From Bacillus sp. OxB-1 (GTDB taxonomy: Bacteria; Bacillota; Bacilli; Bacillales_A; Planococcaceae), in the NCBI RefSeq assembly GCF_000829195.1, contig NZ_AP013294.1, positions 1,313,001-1,377,000 of the forward strand: 64,000 nt of DNA, in the 5' to 3' direction. Position 1 is the stretch's first letter; every line of letters begins with the position of its first letter. The position numbers and the translations under genes are program-made. This document shows, in pieces, positions 9,070 through 18,040 of this stretch. The notes below the pieces were generated by a model. It had not been told where the DNA came from. It saw nothing but the letters and a program-made list of their open reading frames with translations, and ran no database searches.

Positions 9070-10527
9070 GTGACAATAATGTTGGAGCAATTATGTAATT
9101 TATATACTGATTTACAGGCTGACGATATCGATATACTGAAAAACATTGCCTCCACTCTGCAGCTATATGCAGATTTATCCGAGTCTTATATGTTCATTGA
9201 TTGCAAGATGAAAGACAATGAGCATGCGATCGTAGTGGCAGAGGCTTTTCCGAAGACGGTGGATGCGGTCTATGAAAATTCGGTAGTGGGGAAAATCGTC
9301 TTTGATTCCTTTGAGCCGGGCGTTTTTTACAGCTACCGGAAAGGGCAGAAATCGGTCATTCGCCGTGCTGTCACACAAGAGGGCAAATCCGTCGAGCAAA
9401 GCGTCGTTCCCATTAAGAATGCTTCGCATCAAGTGATCGGCGTGCTGATTCAAGAGAGGGAGGTAGACTCCCCGGCGTCTCCCCATTACGATTTACGGAG
9501 ACTTTCACTCGGTCAAGAGCCGATCGACTACGTGATGGGCGGGAAAAGCAGCAGCGAAATGCCGATAGTCTCCGACTTGCTGATGGAAATTTTCCTTCTG
9601 ACGGATAATGAAAACCGGCTGATCTATGCAAATCCGGTGGGCGTCAAATTCGTGATGGAAATGAGCAGGACAGAGCAGATTCTGAATAAAAACATTGTGC
9701 AGCTGATGCCTTTCGTAAAACCGGTCTACGAGCAAAAAGACGATGTTTTCGTTTTTGAACTGACGTTGGATCAAAAAAATCTTATCGTCAAAAAGGTCAG
9801 ATTGCGGCAGAAAAACAAGACGAAAGGCACTTTGCTCATCATCCAGGACTTGACGGAACTGCGCATGAAGGAAAAAGAACTGAAGATGAAATCGGTAGCC
9901 ATCCAAGAAGTGCATCATCGCGTGAAAAATAATTTACAGACGGTAGCCAGTCTGCTGAGGCTGCAAATGCGGAAAGGGGTTCCCGAAGAGAGCCGGCCCT
10001 ATTTCGAAGATACATTAAATCGGATTTTCAGCATATCCTCTGTATATGAAATGATTCTAGCTAATGAAAACGCGGAAGAAGACGATGTCAACATAATCGA
10101 GCTGACGAAAAAAGTCTGCTCCGCTATGGTATTAAGCGGACTTCCAAAAAAAGTGGACTTGATTATTCGTTCAAATGGCAATACAATATTAACATCATCA
10201 CGGAAAGCGGTTTCAATAGCTCTCATCGTAAATGAGCTTGTTCAAAACTCGTTGAAGCATGCATTTCCTGAAGATGTGCCGGGCGAAATCATTGTCAATT
10301 TCTTTTCAAAAGGGGAATGCTTGGAACTCCATATTATCGACAACGGCGTCGGAATCGGAGGGCGGACAGCATCCCTCGGGTTGGATATTGTCAACAATTT
10401 GGTCGTCAACGACTTGAACGGGAAGCTCGATTATGTGCCGGAAGAAACCGGAACACATGCGATCATCACGTTTCCAGTAAGTCCGGAGGTCATTATTTAT
10501 TATGAGAAAGAGAATATTGATAGCTGA
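9070..10527 (+). CDS. eutW: Ethanolamine sensor histidine kinase EutW
   Basis: 485 residues. An N-terminal sensor region (about 1-150) and a PAS-like segment (about 175-280) precede a HisKA_2-type dimerisation helix with the phospho-acceptor His in EVHHRVKNNLQTVASLLRLQ and a HATPase domain (VNELVQNSLKHAFP, DNGVGIGG). This is the architecture of Gram-positive EutW, which phosphorylates EutV when ethanolamine is present. GTG start with GGAG 5 nt upstream. The 3' end overlaps eutV by 26 nt, so the pair is made together. Confidence 0.9.
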   Translation: MTIMLEQLCNLYTDLQADDIDILKNIASTLQLYADLSESYMFIDCKMKDNEHAIVVAEAFPKTVDAVYENSVVGKIVFDSFEPGVFYSYRKGQKSVIRRAVTQEGKSVEQSVVPIKNASHQVIGVLIQEREVDSPASPHYDLRRLSLGQEPIDYVMGGKSSSEMPIVSDLLMEIFLLTDNENRLIYANPVGVKFVMEMSRTEQILNKNIVQLMPFVKPVYEQKDDVFVFELTLDQKNLIVKKVRLRQKNKTKGTLLIIQDLTELRMKEKELKMKSVAIQEVHHRVKNNLQTVASLLRLQMRKGVPEESRPYFEDTLNRIFSISSVYEMILANENAEEDDVNIIELTKKVCSAMVLSGLPKKVDLIIRSNGNTILTSSRKAVSIALIVNELVQNSLKHAFPEDVPGEIIVNFFSKGECLELHIIDNGVGIGGRTASLGLDIVNNLVVNDLNGKLDYVPEETGTHAIITFPVSPEVIIYYEKENIDS

Positions 10528-11071
10528 AGATGAATCCCTCATCCGGATGGATATTCGGATGATGCTGGAGGATGCGGGCTACGAAGTGGTAGCCGAAGCG
10601 GGGGACGGAGATCGGGCGATTGAGCTCGCGTTCCAGCATAAACCCGATTTAATCCTGATGGATATCAAGATGCCGAAGATCAATGGATTACAAGCGAGCC
10701 AGATTATCGGAAAACAGTTGGATCTGCCCATTTTGGTCATCACGGCTTATAGCCAGAAGGAAATTATAAAAAAAGCTCAATTGGATAATGTCGTTGGATA
10801 TCTCGTTAAACCGATCGCGGAAGCGAATTTGATACCTGCAATTGAAGTCGCTTTGCATCAGTCCGATAAGACGAAGCGGTTGAAAGAGGAAATCAACACG
10901 GCAAAGCGGGAAGTCGAGAAACGAAAATTGATCGAACGGGCTAAAGGGATTTTGATGGAGGCGGAACAGTTGACGGAATCCGCCGCTTTCAAGAAAATGA
11001 GAGATACTAGCATGTCTCGGCAAATGACAATGGAGTCGCTTGCCAATGAGATTATTTCAACATACAAGTAA
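10502..11071 (+). CDS. eutV: ANTAR-domain antitermination response regulator EutV
   Basis: 189 residues: a receiver domain with phospho-Asp in LILMDIKMPKINGL, then a coiled linker (KRLKEEINTAKREVEKRKL) and an ANTAR RNA-binding domain (IERAKGILMEAEQLTESAAFKKMRDTS region). In Enterococcus and Listeria, phosphorylated EutV binds paired hairpins in mRNA leaders and prevents terminator formation. Two matching leaders occur in this locus, before eutH and before eutA. CGGAGGT lies 11 nt before the ATG. Confidence 0.93.
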   Translation: MRKRILIAEDESLIRMDIRMMLEDAGYEVVAEAGDGDRAIELAFQHKPDLILMDIKMPKINGLQASQIIGKQLDLPILVITAYSQKEIIKKAQLDNVVGYLVKPIAEANLIPAIEVALHQSDKTKRLKEEINTAKREVEKRKLIERAKGILMEAEQLTESAAFKKMRDTSMSRQMTMESLANEIISTYK

Positions 11072-11126
11072 ATATAAACAAGCAAAGGCGCTTAAAGGGA
11101 TTTTTCTTTAGGCGTCTTTTTGTTTT
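11025..11126 (+). terminator. Terminator with candidate EutV-binding hairpins before eutH
   Basis: An intrinsic terminator has a 12-bp stem with two G-U pairs (11086-11097 with 11106-11117), an 8-nt loop and a T-rich tail. Overlapping its 5' arm is a small hairpin, AAGC/GCTT around the hexaloop AAAGGC (11080-11093), with A at loop position 1 and G at 4 as in EutV sites. A possible partner hairpin, TGAC/GTCG around AATGGA (11025-11038), lies inside the eutV coding region. The terminator is clear; the antitermination role is inferred, and the gap of about 41 nt between hairpins is longer than I would expect. Confidence 0.7.
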
Positions 11127-11196
11127 GGAGAGGGGGACATTTTCAAAGCTTGCAAGCCGCGTTTTTGAAAATGAAAATCAGAGGGGGAACTCTACT

Positions 11197-12501
11197 ATGG
11201 AAATGATCGGTACAGTAATAGTGTATATAATTATGGCTTGTGCTGTCGTAGGCGCTTTTGCTGCCATCAAGAACCCGGAAGATGGGTTGGGAAAAGAATT
11301 CATGTCCGGTCTACACGCTGTTGGTCATATTTTCGTACCCGCAGCCGGAATTATGGCATCCATTCCGTATTTGACATGGTTCATCAGTAAATTCATCGGT
11401 CCTATTTTTGATAAGATCGGTGCGGATCCGGCCATTGCAGCGACGACTATTCTGGCGTCCGACATGGGGGGCTATCAACTGGCTGACGCATTGAAGACAT
11501 CGTATGAAGGTTGGATCATGGCATTGATTGTCGGTTTCATGGCGGGTGCCACGATTGTATTCTCCATACCGATGGGACTTGCCATGTTGGATAAGCGAGA
11601 CCATAAATATATGGCGCTTGGTGTCATGTCGGGCGTATTGACGATTCCGATCGGTGCTTTGATTGCATCTGTTCTAATTGTTTTATTTAATACCGATGTT
11701 CGGGATATCATTAGTACGACATCAGATTCTACGTATGAATTTGTCATAAGTTATGGACAGATTCTGATTAATCTGTTGCCGCTCTTCGTCTTTGTCATAT
11801 TGATTGCCGCGGGGCTGAAATTCTTCCCGCGGGGCATGATTGCAGGATTCATGTTGTTCGGCCGAGTGATGGATGCGGCGATCAAGCTGGTCTTGGTCTT
11901 CTCTATTGTTGAAATTTTCACAGGCGTATTCAGCACGGTATTCGGAGCATGGGGCTTCGATCCGATCATGGCAGATGAGAAGGATCAATTCCGCGCGCTG
12001 GAAACGGCCGGCTATATCGGAATCATGTTGGCAGGGGCGTTTCCGATGGTGTACCTGCTCCGGAAATACGCTGCGAAACCGTTGGAGGCGGGAGGGCGCA
12101 AGCTGGGTCTTTCCTCGGTGGGAAGCGCTGGTATCTTAGCCACGATGGCCAATATTTTAGCGATGTTCTCTCTCGTCCGCTATATGCCGCCAAAAGATAA
12201 GGTCATCAATATTGCGTTCGGTGTTTGTTCGGCATTCTTGCTGGGAGACCATCTTTCATTCACGGCAAACTTCCAACCGACTATCATTTTGCCGGTCATG
12301 CTCGGTAAGTTTTCTGCAGGAGTCATAGCAATTGCGATCGCCTATTGGATTTCTGTTCCGACGGCACGTAAATTGGAGGAGAAAGACCGTGCGGATGGTA
12401 CAATCAAGCCGGGCGAGTATTTAGAAGATGCACCAACCGCGCCAGGGCAGGCGGGGGAACTTGAAGAGGAAGCAAAAGAGCCAGCCCCGGCGAATTCGTA
12501 A
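11197..12501 (+). CDS. eutH: Ethanolamine permease EutH
   Basis: 434-residue multi-pass membrane protein with about ten hydrophobic segments. The sequence (AVGHIFVPAAGIMASIPYLT, ILASDMGGYQLAD, FPRGMIAGFMLFGRVMDA, GDHLSFTANFQP) is that of EutH, which assists ethanolamine entry at low external concentrations. The C-terminal tail is acidic and proline-rich. The ATG at 11197 follows GAGGGGG; longer in-frame starts have no such site and would overlap the terminator. Confidence 0.93.
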   Translation: MEMIGTVIVYIIMACAVVGAFAAIKNPEDGLGKEFMSGLHAVGHIFVPAAGIMASIPYLTWFISKFIGPIFDKIGADPAIAATTILASDMGGYQLADALKTSYEGWIMALIVGFMAGATIVFSIPMGLAMLDKRDHKYMALGVMSGVLTIPIGALIASVLIVLFNTDVRDIISTTSDSTYEFVISYGQILINLLPLFVFVILIAAGLKFFPRGMIAGFMLFGRVMDAAIKLVLVFSIVEIFTGVFSTVFGAWGFDPIMADEKDQFRALETAGYIGIMLAGAFPMVYLLRKYAAKPLEAGGRKLGLSSVGSAGILATMANILAMFSLVRYMPPKDKVINIAFGVCSAFLLGDHLSFTANFQPTIILPVMLGKFSAGVIAIAIAYWISVPTARKLEEKDRADGTIKPGEYLEDAPTAPGQAGELEEEAKEPAPANS

Positions 12502-12531
12502 GCATCTGCTGCGAAGGAAGGAGGAGACAAT

Positions 12532-12873
12532 GTGAGAGAGGAAAAACAACGGTTCATCCAAGAGTTCGTACCGGGTAAACAAATCACGTTAAGTCACTTA
12601 ATTGCAAACCCTGATCCCGATATGTTCCAGAAACTGGGCATTCAACAGGCAGGAGCATTGGGAATTATGACATGTACACCAAGCGAGACTGTCATCATTG
12701 CGGGGGACTTGGCTACAAAATCGGCAAATGTGTCGATCGGTTTCTTGGATCGGTTCACAGGAAGTCTCGTCATTGTCGGCAGTGTTTCGGAAGTGGATAT
12801 GGCCATGAACGAAATCAATCGATTTTTGTCCGAGATGTTAGGGTATACGCCATCCCCCATTACGAAGTCATAA
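12532..12873 (+). CDS. eutS: Microcompartment shell protein EutS
   Basis: 113 residues, a circularly permuted BMC-domain shell protein: EFVPGKQITLSHLIANPD opens the permuted N-terminus, followed by the BMC core (GALGIMTCTPSETVIIAGD, GSLVIVGSVSEVDMAM). EutS hexamers form part of the facets or edges of the ethanolamine compartment. GTG start; GAGGAG lies 5 nt upstream. An ATG two bases earlier is followed at once by a stop in another frame. Confidence 0.93.
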   Translation: MREEKQRFIQEFVPGKQITLSHLIANPDPDMFQKLGIQQAGALGIMTCTPSETVIIAGDLATKSANVSIGFLDRFTGSLVIVGSVSEVDMAMNEINRFLSEMLGYTPSPITKS

Positions 12874-12888
12874 GGATGTGTGTGTGAC

Positions 12889-13386
12889 ATGAAAAACCGG
12901 GTTATGTTGATCGGGGCGATCGGAGCGGGCAAGTCCACGTTGACCAATGCGCTGTTAGGGAAAAAAGTCGATGCGGTCAAAACACAAACATTGATTTACT
13001 ATGACTGGATAGTGGATACGCCTGGCGAATATACCGAGAATCCTTTGTTTTATAAAAATATCATGGCGACTTCGTTGGAAGTGACGCATGTTTGTTATTT
13101 GCAGGATGCGACGAGCGGGAAGCTGATTTTCCCGCCGGGGTTCAGTACCGGGATTGCCAAATTGCCGATCGGCGTGATAACGAAGTGCGATCATCCGGAG
13201 GCGGACATTCAGCGATCATTGGATTTCCTTCGTTCCGTCGTTGTACAGGGGGGTCCCATCGTGTTGACGTCCGCCGTTCAAGGAGTGGGGATCGCACATA
13301 TTCAGGAATTGGTGAAAATGGATGATGTGGCTTCCATGAAAGCGTATGTGGAAGCAATGGACGATGACCGTCTGCTGTTCGTGTGA
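12889..13386 (+). CDS. eutP: EutP/PduV-family small GTPase-like protein
   Basis: 165 residues. P-loop GAIGAGKSTLTNAL at the N-terminus, the G3-like DTPGEYTENPLFY and the G4-like TKCDHPEAD are all visible. EutP has been reported as an acetate kinase in Salmonella; in microcompartment loci it is otherwise annotated as a Ras-like GTPase. The ATG at 12889 gives the usual N-terminus; an in-frame GTG at 12880 is an alternative. With PduL in the same locus, an acetate-kinase role would complete ATP formation from acetyl phosphate. Confidence 0.88.
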   Translation: MKNRVMLIGAIGAGKSTLTNALLGKKVDAVKTQTLIYYDWIVDTPGEYTENPLFYKNIMATSLEVTHVCYLQDATSGKLIFPPGFSTGIAKLPIGVITKCDHPEADIQRSLDFLRSVVVQGGPIVLTSAVQGVGIAHIQELVKMDDVASMKAYVEAMDDDRLLFV

Positions 13387-13410
13387 CTTTCTTTACACAT
13401 GTGAAAGTTC

Positions 13411-13466
13411 TTGCTATAGTGGAAGTAGCGAATAGTACATGTGCATACATGAGGCAATGGCGCCTT
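13411..13466 (+). promoter_or_regulatory. EutV (ANTAR) dual-hairpin binding site in eutA leader
   Basis: Hairpin P1: TTGCTAT (13411-13417) pairs with 13424-13431 (one bulged G) around the hexaloop AGTGGA. Hairpin P2: GAGGC (13451-13455) pairs with GCCTT (13462-13466) around AATGGC. Both loops have A at position 1 and G at position 4, the known requirement for EutV recognition. P2 shares bases 13459-13466 with the 5' arm of the terminator that follows, so binding of EutV to P2 should exclude terminator folding. Confidence 0.8.
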
Positions 13467-13512
13467 TACAACTCGAAGATAATTCTTTGAGGTTGTAAGG
13501 GCGCCTTTTTTT
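13459..13512 (+). terminator. Conditional intrinsic terminator in eutA leader
   Basis: A long stem pairs GGCGCCTTTACAACTC (13459-13474) with the complementary arm 13489-13505, with an inner CGAAG/CTTTG extension, and is followed by seven T. It separates eutP from eutA and is the likely attenuator controlled by EutV. Confidence 0.88.
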
Positions 13513-13560
13513 CATTCCTAACTAACATTCGAACTTTCCACAGGGGAGGGAGGTGTCTGC

Positions 13561-14997
13561 ATGCGAAAAAAGGAAACGATGATCAGCGCAGGAATTGATA
13601 TCGGCACGAGCACGACCAAACTAATCATTAGCCGCTTTTCTTTAATGAACGTAGCGGGGACGACGCATGTGCCCCGGATTGAAATCACTGACAAGGAAAT
13701 ACTTTATAAAAGTCCCATATTCCGAACACCTTTGGCCGATTCTGTCACAATTGACGTGGCGGGAGTGGAGAAGATCATCCGCTCGCAGTACGTAGCGGCC
13801 GGGATCGAGCCTGCCCAGATCGAAACGGGTGCGGTCATCATTACAGGCGAGACGGCGACGAAGCGGAATGCCCGGGAGATGCTCCATTACTTATCCGGAG
13901 AAGTCGGCGATTTTCTGGTCGCCACGGCCGGACCGGATCTGGAGGGCATTATTGCGGCCAAAGGTTCGGGTGCCTTCGAACAGTCCAGCCGCAGTGGGAA
14001 AGTGATTGCGAATATTGACATCGGCGGCGGTACAGCCAATGTGGCCGTCTATCGGGACAAGGAACTGCTTGGGACGTGCACGATGCACATCGGCGGCAGG
14101 TTGATCGAATTCGAGGACGGGAAAATCCGATCGATTTCAGCACCTGTCCAACGCCTGTTGGATGAACAGGGAATCCCGATGAGAATCGGGGATCCTCCCA
14201 CATCGGACGGAGTGGCCTTCGTCACCCGCTTCATGGCGGGGTCGCTCGCCAGGATGCTTCGGAACGAGATGCAGGAGCAAGATCAGGCCCTATTGCTCGG
14301 ACATTCGCCGAACTGGAAAAGTCCGATTGATGTCATCGTATTTTCGGGAGGCATTTCGGAATGTATGTACCGGCATGAGTCGGAGGGCGGATCGGCCGCA
14401 AAGTACGATGACATCGGAATCCTGTTGGCGGATGCGCTTCAACGGAACGCCGAACTCCAGTCGTTCGAGTGGATGGAACCTATGGAAACGGTGCGGGCGA
14501 CCGTCCTCGGTGCAGGTACGCAAACAACGGAGATCAGCGGAGCCACCATTCAAGTTGCTCCGGACGAACTGCCGTTGAAAAACTTGCCGGTTTATCATTA
14601 TTCATTCGACTCCGATCTCCAGCGAGGGTTGGATGAATTCCCATCGGCCATTGCAACCGCCATTGAAATGTTTGACGCGACGATGGAAGGCCAGAATTTC
14701 GCACTCTATATTTCGGAACTCCCGTATATGGGCTTCCGGGATATTCAGCGGCTGGCAGAGGTGGTTACCGAAGCGATGGAGCAACGGCCCATGCCGGACC
14801 AGCCCATTGTGTTAGTTTTGCAGTCTGATCACGCCAAGGTGCTAGGACAGACGTTGTTGGCTATGAAGGTCAAGCAGAGCGTCGTTTGCATCGATCAGAT
14901 CCGTGTTGAACATGGGGATTATTTAGATATCGGAAGAGCACTCGATTCGGGTGTCGTTCCGGTAGTCGTGAAGACATTAACATTTCACTCGTCATGA
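13561..14997 (+). CDS. eutA: Ethanolamine ammonia-lyase reactivase EutA
   Basis: 478 residues with an actin/Hsp70-like ATPase fold: phosphate-1 loop SAGIDIGTSTTKLIISR, and IANIDIGGGTANVAVYRD as phosphate-2. EutA removes damaged cobalamin from ethanolamine ammonia-lyase. GGGAGGGAGGTG lies 6 nt before the ATG. It is the first gene after the conditional terminator and is followed by its client enzyme genes eutB and eutC. Confidence 0.95.
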   Translation: MRKKETMISAGIDIGTSTTKLIISRFSLMNVAGTTHVPRIEITDKEILYKSPIFRTPLADSVTIDVAGVEKIIRSQYVAAGIEPAQIETGAVIITGETATKRNAREMLHYLSGEVGDFLVATAGPDLEGIIAAKGSGAFEQSSRSGKVIANIDIGGGTANVAVYRDKELLGTCTMHIGGRLIEFEDGKIRSISAPVQRLLDEQGIPMRIGDPPTSDGVAFVTRFMAGSLARMLRNEMQEQDQALLLGHSPNWKSPIDVIVFSGGISECMYRHESEGGSAAKYDDIGILLADALQRNAELQSFEWMEPMETVRATVLGAGTQTTEISGATIQVAPDELPLKNLPVYHYSFDSDLQRGLDEFPSAIATAIEMFDATMEGQNFALYISELPYMGFRDIQRLAEVVTEAMEQRPMPDQPIVLVLQSDHAKVLGQTLLAMKVKQSVVCIDQIRVEHGDYLDIGRALDSGVVPVVVKTLTFHSS

Positions 14998-15013
14998 AAG
15001 AAGGTGTTGACCG

Positions 15014-16378
15014 TTGAAATTACAAACAATGTTAGGCGGAATCCAATATCAATTTGCCGACTTGAAAGAAGTGATGGCGAAAGCCAACGAAGAAAAGTCG
15101 GGTGATCGACTCGCGGGTGTCGCCGCCGAAACGGTTCAAGAGCGCATCGCTGCCAAGACCGTCTTAAGCGATATCCTTTTGAGCGATATCCGCAACAATC
15201 CCTTGGTCCCTGCCGAGACGGATGAGGTCTCCCGGATCATTGAGGAAGATTTGAACGAAAAGATTTATAGTGAAATTCAAAATTGGTCTGTCGCAGAGCT
15301 GAGAGAATACATTCTGAGCAATGAAGTCGGCGACCGTGAACTGAAGCGGATCAGTCGTGGTCTGACATCCGAGATGATCGCCGCAGTTGCAAAATTGATG
15401 TCCAATCTGGACTTGGTCCATGCGGCCAATAAAATTGAAATCCTGACAACTTGCAATATTACAATCGGCCATAAAGGGACCCTGTCCTCGCGTCTCCAGC
15501 CGAACCATCCGACAGACAATGTCGATGGGATGATCGCTTCCTTGAAAGACGGGTTATCTTACGGGATCGGGGATGCCGTGATTGGAATCAATCCGGTCGA
15601 CGACTCTGTCGAAAGTGTCAAACGGCTGCTCCATGCGACGAAGGACTTTATCCAAGAATGGGAAATCCCTACACAAAACTGTGTACTGGCCCATGTGACG
15701 ACGCAAATGAAAGCTGTGGAACAGGGTGCTCCGGCTGATATGATCTTCCAAAGTATCGCGGGTACGGAGAAGGCGAATCGCTCCTTCGGCATCTCGGCGG
15801 AATTGATCGCGGAAGCGCGGGATCTTGCTTTGAAGCAAGGAACAGGCACGGGGCCGCAGGTGATGTATTTCGAGACGGGGCAAGGCTCCGAATTATCGGC
15901 GGAAGCGCATTTCGGCATCGACCAGATGACGTTGGAAGCCCGGAATTATGGATTTGCCCGCCATTTCGACCCGTATATCGTGAACACGGTCGTCGGCTTC
16001 ATCGGCCCGGAATACTTGTACAACAATAAGCAAGTCATCCGTGCCGGATTGGAAGATCACTTCATGGGGAAAATGCACGGTATCCCAATGGGGGTGGACA
16101 TCTGCTATACGAACCATATCAAGGCGGATCAGAACGACATCGAGGATTTAGGTGTATTGCTTTCCGCAGCAGGTGTGAACTTTATCATCGCCACGCCGAT
16201 GGGGGATGATGTCATGTTGAACTATCAATCCATGAGCTTCCACGATGTGGCTACACTATTGCAGACGTTCGGGAAGACGCCTGCGCCTGAATATGTAACA
16301 TGGCTTGAGAAGATGGGGATCTATGAAAACGGTCGTCTAAGTGCCCGTGCGGGAGACCCGACAATTTTCACACGTTAG
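15014..16378 (+). CDS. eutB: Ethanolamine ammonia-lyase large subunit EutB
   Basis: 454 residues, the usual length. The TIM-barrel catalytic subunit of the adenosylcobalamin enzyme that converts ethanolamine to acetaldehyde and ammonia. Recognisable blocks include LMSNLDLVHAANKIEI, GTLSSRLQPNHPTDN, SIAGTEKANRSFGIS, MYFETGQGSELSAEAHFG and PMGVDICYTNHIKADQND. TTG start preceded by AAGAAGGTG. Only 16 nt separate it from eutA. Confidence 0.96.
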   Translation: MKLQTMLGGIQYQFADLKEVMAKANEEKSGDRLAGVAAETVQERIAAKTVLSDILLSDIRNNPLVPAETDEVSRIIEEDLNEKIYSEIQNWSVAELREYILSNEVGDRELKRISRGLTSEMIAAVAKLMSNLDLVHAANKIEILTTCNITIGHKGTLSSRLQPNHPTDNVDGMIASLKDGLSYGIGDAVIGINPVDDSVESVKRLLHATKDFIQEWEIPTQNCVLAHVTTQMKAVEQGAPADMIFQSIAGTEKANRSFGISAELIAEARDLALKQGTGTGPQVMYFETGQGSELSAEAHFGIDQMTLEARNYGFARHFDPYIVNTVVGFIGPEYLYNNKQVIRAGLEDHFMGKMHGIPMGVDICYTNHIKADQNDIEDLGVLLSAAGVNFIIATPMGDDVMLNYQSMSFHDVATLLQTFGKTPAPEYVTWLEKMGIYENGRLSARAGDPTIFTR

Positions 16379-16390
16379 GAGGTGGTTGCC

Positions 16391-17359
16391 GTGAACGAAC
16401 AACTCATTGAAAAGATAACGAAGATGGTCGTAGAAAAATTGCAGACAAATCAAGCAGGAGCGAAGGAAAGCCGGATGCCTGTCCAGATTTTCAATGAAAC
16501 CCCGGTTGGGAACCGTGCAACGGAAGAAGAACGGCCTCGCCAAGCGGCTGCCGGGGGTGTGAAGTTTCACAATACGGTGGTGCGTGAGAGCGAAGCGGAT
16601 CATCGCCCGCATTCTTTTCCGAAGAACACTTCGAGTGAGCAGCAGGAGGAAAACTATGATCAGTTGGCCGACCTGAGGAAAAAAACGCCTGCCCGGATTG
16701 CGGTAGGACGTGCGGGGTCAAGGCCCAAAACGGATACATGGCTCCAATTCCGATTTGACCATGCTGCTGCAGTGGATGCCGTGTATGGGGAAGTGCCCGA
16801 AGAGATTTTAGATCGCCTTGGTTTCTTCCAAACCCATTCCAGAGTGCAGGACAAGGAGGAGTATATCCGGCGCCCTGATTTGGGGAGACGGCTTTCGGAT
16901 GATTCCCAAAGAATGGTGAAAGAAAAGTGCAAGCATGCACCGACCGTCCAGGTGGTCGCTTCGAACGGCCTCAGTGCGAAGGCGTTGGAAGAGAATTTGG
17001 AGGATGTCTATCTTTCATTGGAACAGTCGCTGAACAATCTGGGGATTGAGATGGGCACGACCTTTTATGTCGATAAAGGCCGGGTTGCCTTGATGGATGA
17101 AATCGGGGAACTCCTGCAACCGGACGTCGTGATCATTTTGATCGGTGAGCGGCCTGGGCTGGTATCGGCGGAGTCATTAAGTGCGTACATCTGTTACAAG
17201 CCCCGGATCGGCACGATCGAGGCGGATCGGATGGTCGTTTCCAACATCCATAAGGGGGGCATTCCACCCGTGGAAGCGGGAGCGTATCTCGGAACGCTCA
17301 TCCAGAAAATATTGAAATACGAGGCGAGTGGCGTTTCACTCGTCCGGAAAGAGGGATAG
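16391..17359 (+). CDS. eutC: Ethanolamine ammonia-lyase small subunit EutC
   Basis: 322 residues. The C-terminal 230 residues are the cobalamin-binding small subunit (TPARIAVGRAGSRPKTDTWLQ is split by the usual RAGSRP motif; later GERPGLVSAESLSAYICYKPR). The first 20 residues (EQLIEKITKMVVEKLQTNQ) form an amphipathic helix typical of encapsulation peptides, joined by a long charged, probably disordered linker of about 75 residues. The GTG at 16391 has GGAGGTG 6 nt upstream, overlapping the eutB stop; the GTG at 16382 does not. Confidence 0.94.
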   Translation: MNEQLIEKITKMVVEKLQTNQAGAKESRMPVQIFNETPVGNRATEEERPRQAAAGGVKFHNTVVRESEADHRPHSFPKNTSSEQQEENYDQLADLRKKTPARIAVGRAGSRPKTDTWLQFRFDHAAAVDAVYGEVPEEILDRLGFFQTHSRVQDKEEYIRRPDLGRRLSDDSQRMVKEKCKHAPTVQVVASNGLSAKALEENLEDVYLSLEQSLNNLGIEMGTTFYVDKGRVALMDEIGELLQPDVVIILIGERPGLVSAESLSAYICYKPRIGTIEADRMVVSNIHKGGIPPVEAGAYLGTLIQKILKYEASGVSLVRKEG

Positions 17360-17375
17360 GAGGCGGCATCGCAGC

Positions 17376-18023
17376 ATGAAAAAAATATTTGCGGATCTAC
17401 TCTCCATGCAAGTCATTCCCAATGTGGATGAAGGCTTGGCCAAGCAGTTTCAACTGAAGCCGTATCAACGCAGCCTCGGACTTTTCACGACGACAATTGA
17501 CGATGTCGGCTATACGGCTGCGGATGAGGCGACGAAGACATCGGATGTTGAAGTGGTCTATGCAAAAAGTTTTTATGCCGGATCAGCCCATCCTTCAGGT
17601 CCTTTATCGGGAGAATTCATTGGCATCATCGCAGGACCTTCTCCTGAAGAAGTGAAAAGCGGGTTGGATTCTATCCGGATCACGATTGAAAATACCGCTT
17701 ATTTTGAAGCGATCGATGATAATCCGAATCATGTCTTATACGCCCATACCATATCGAGCAGTGGAAGTTATCTCTCGAAGATGGCGGGGGTGGCGCAAGG
17801 TCAGGCGCTTGCGTATTTGATCGCTCCGCCGATCGAATCGATTGTCGGATTGGATGCCGCCTTGAAAGCGGCGGATGTCCGGATTTGTGAATTTTTCTCA
17901 CCGCCTTCTGAAACGAACTATGGCGGAGGGTTATTGACGGGGAGTCAATCTTCTGTCCAAGCGGCTGCGGATGCGTTCAGGGAAGCGATCCAGCTGATGG
18001 CAAGAAGACCGTTGGATTACTGA
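17376..18023 (+). CDS. eutL: Microcompartment shell protein EutL
   Basis: 215 residues, a tandem BMC-domain trimeric shell protein. FADLLSMQVIPNVDEGLAKQ is the typical start, with GEFIGIIAGPSPEEV in the first repeat and GGGLLTGSQSSVQAAADAF in the second. EutL trimers have a gated central pore. The ATG at 17376 was chosen over a longer ORF start inside eutC because TAGGAGGCGG precedes it. Confidence 0.94.
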   Translation: MKKIFADLLSMQVIPNVDEGLAKQFQLKPYQRSLGLFTTTIDDVGYTAADEATKTSDVEVVYAKSFYAGSAHPSGPLSGEFIGIIAGPSPEEVKSGLDSIRITIENTAYFEAIDDNPNHVLYAHTISSSGSYLSKMAGVAQGQALAYLIAPPIESIVGLDAALKAADVRICEFFSPPSETNYGGGLLTGSQSSVQAAADAFREAIQLMARRPLDY

Positions 18024-18040
18024 GAAAGGAGAGGGTATGA

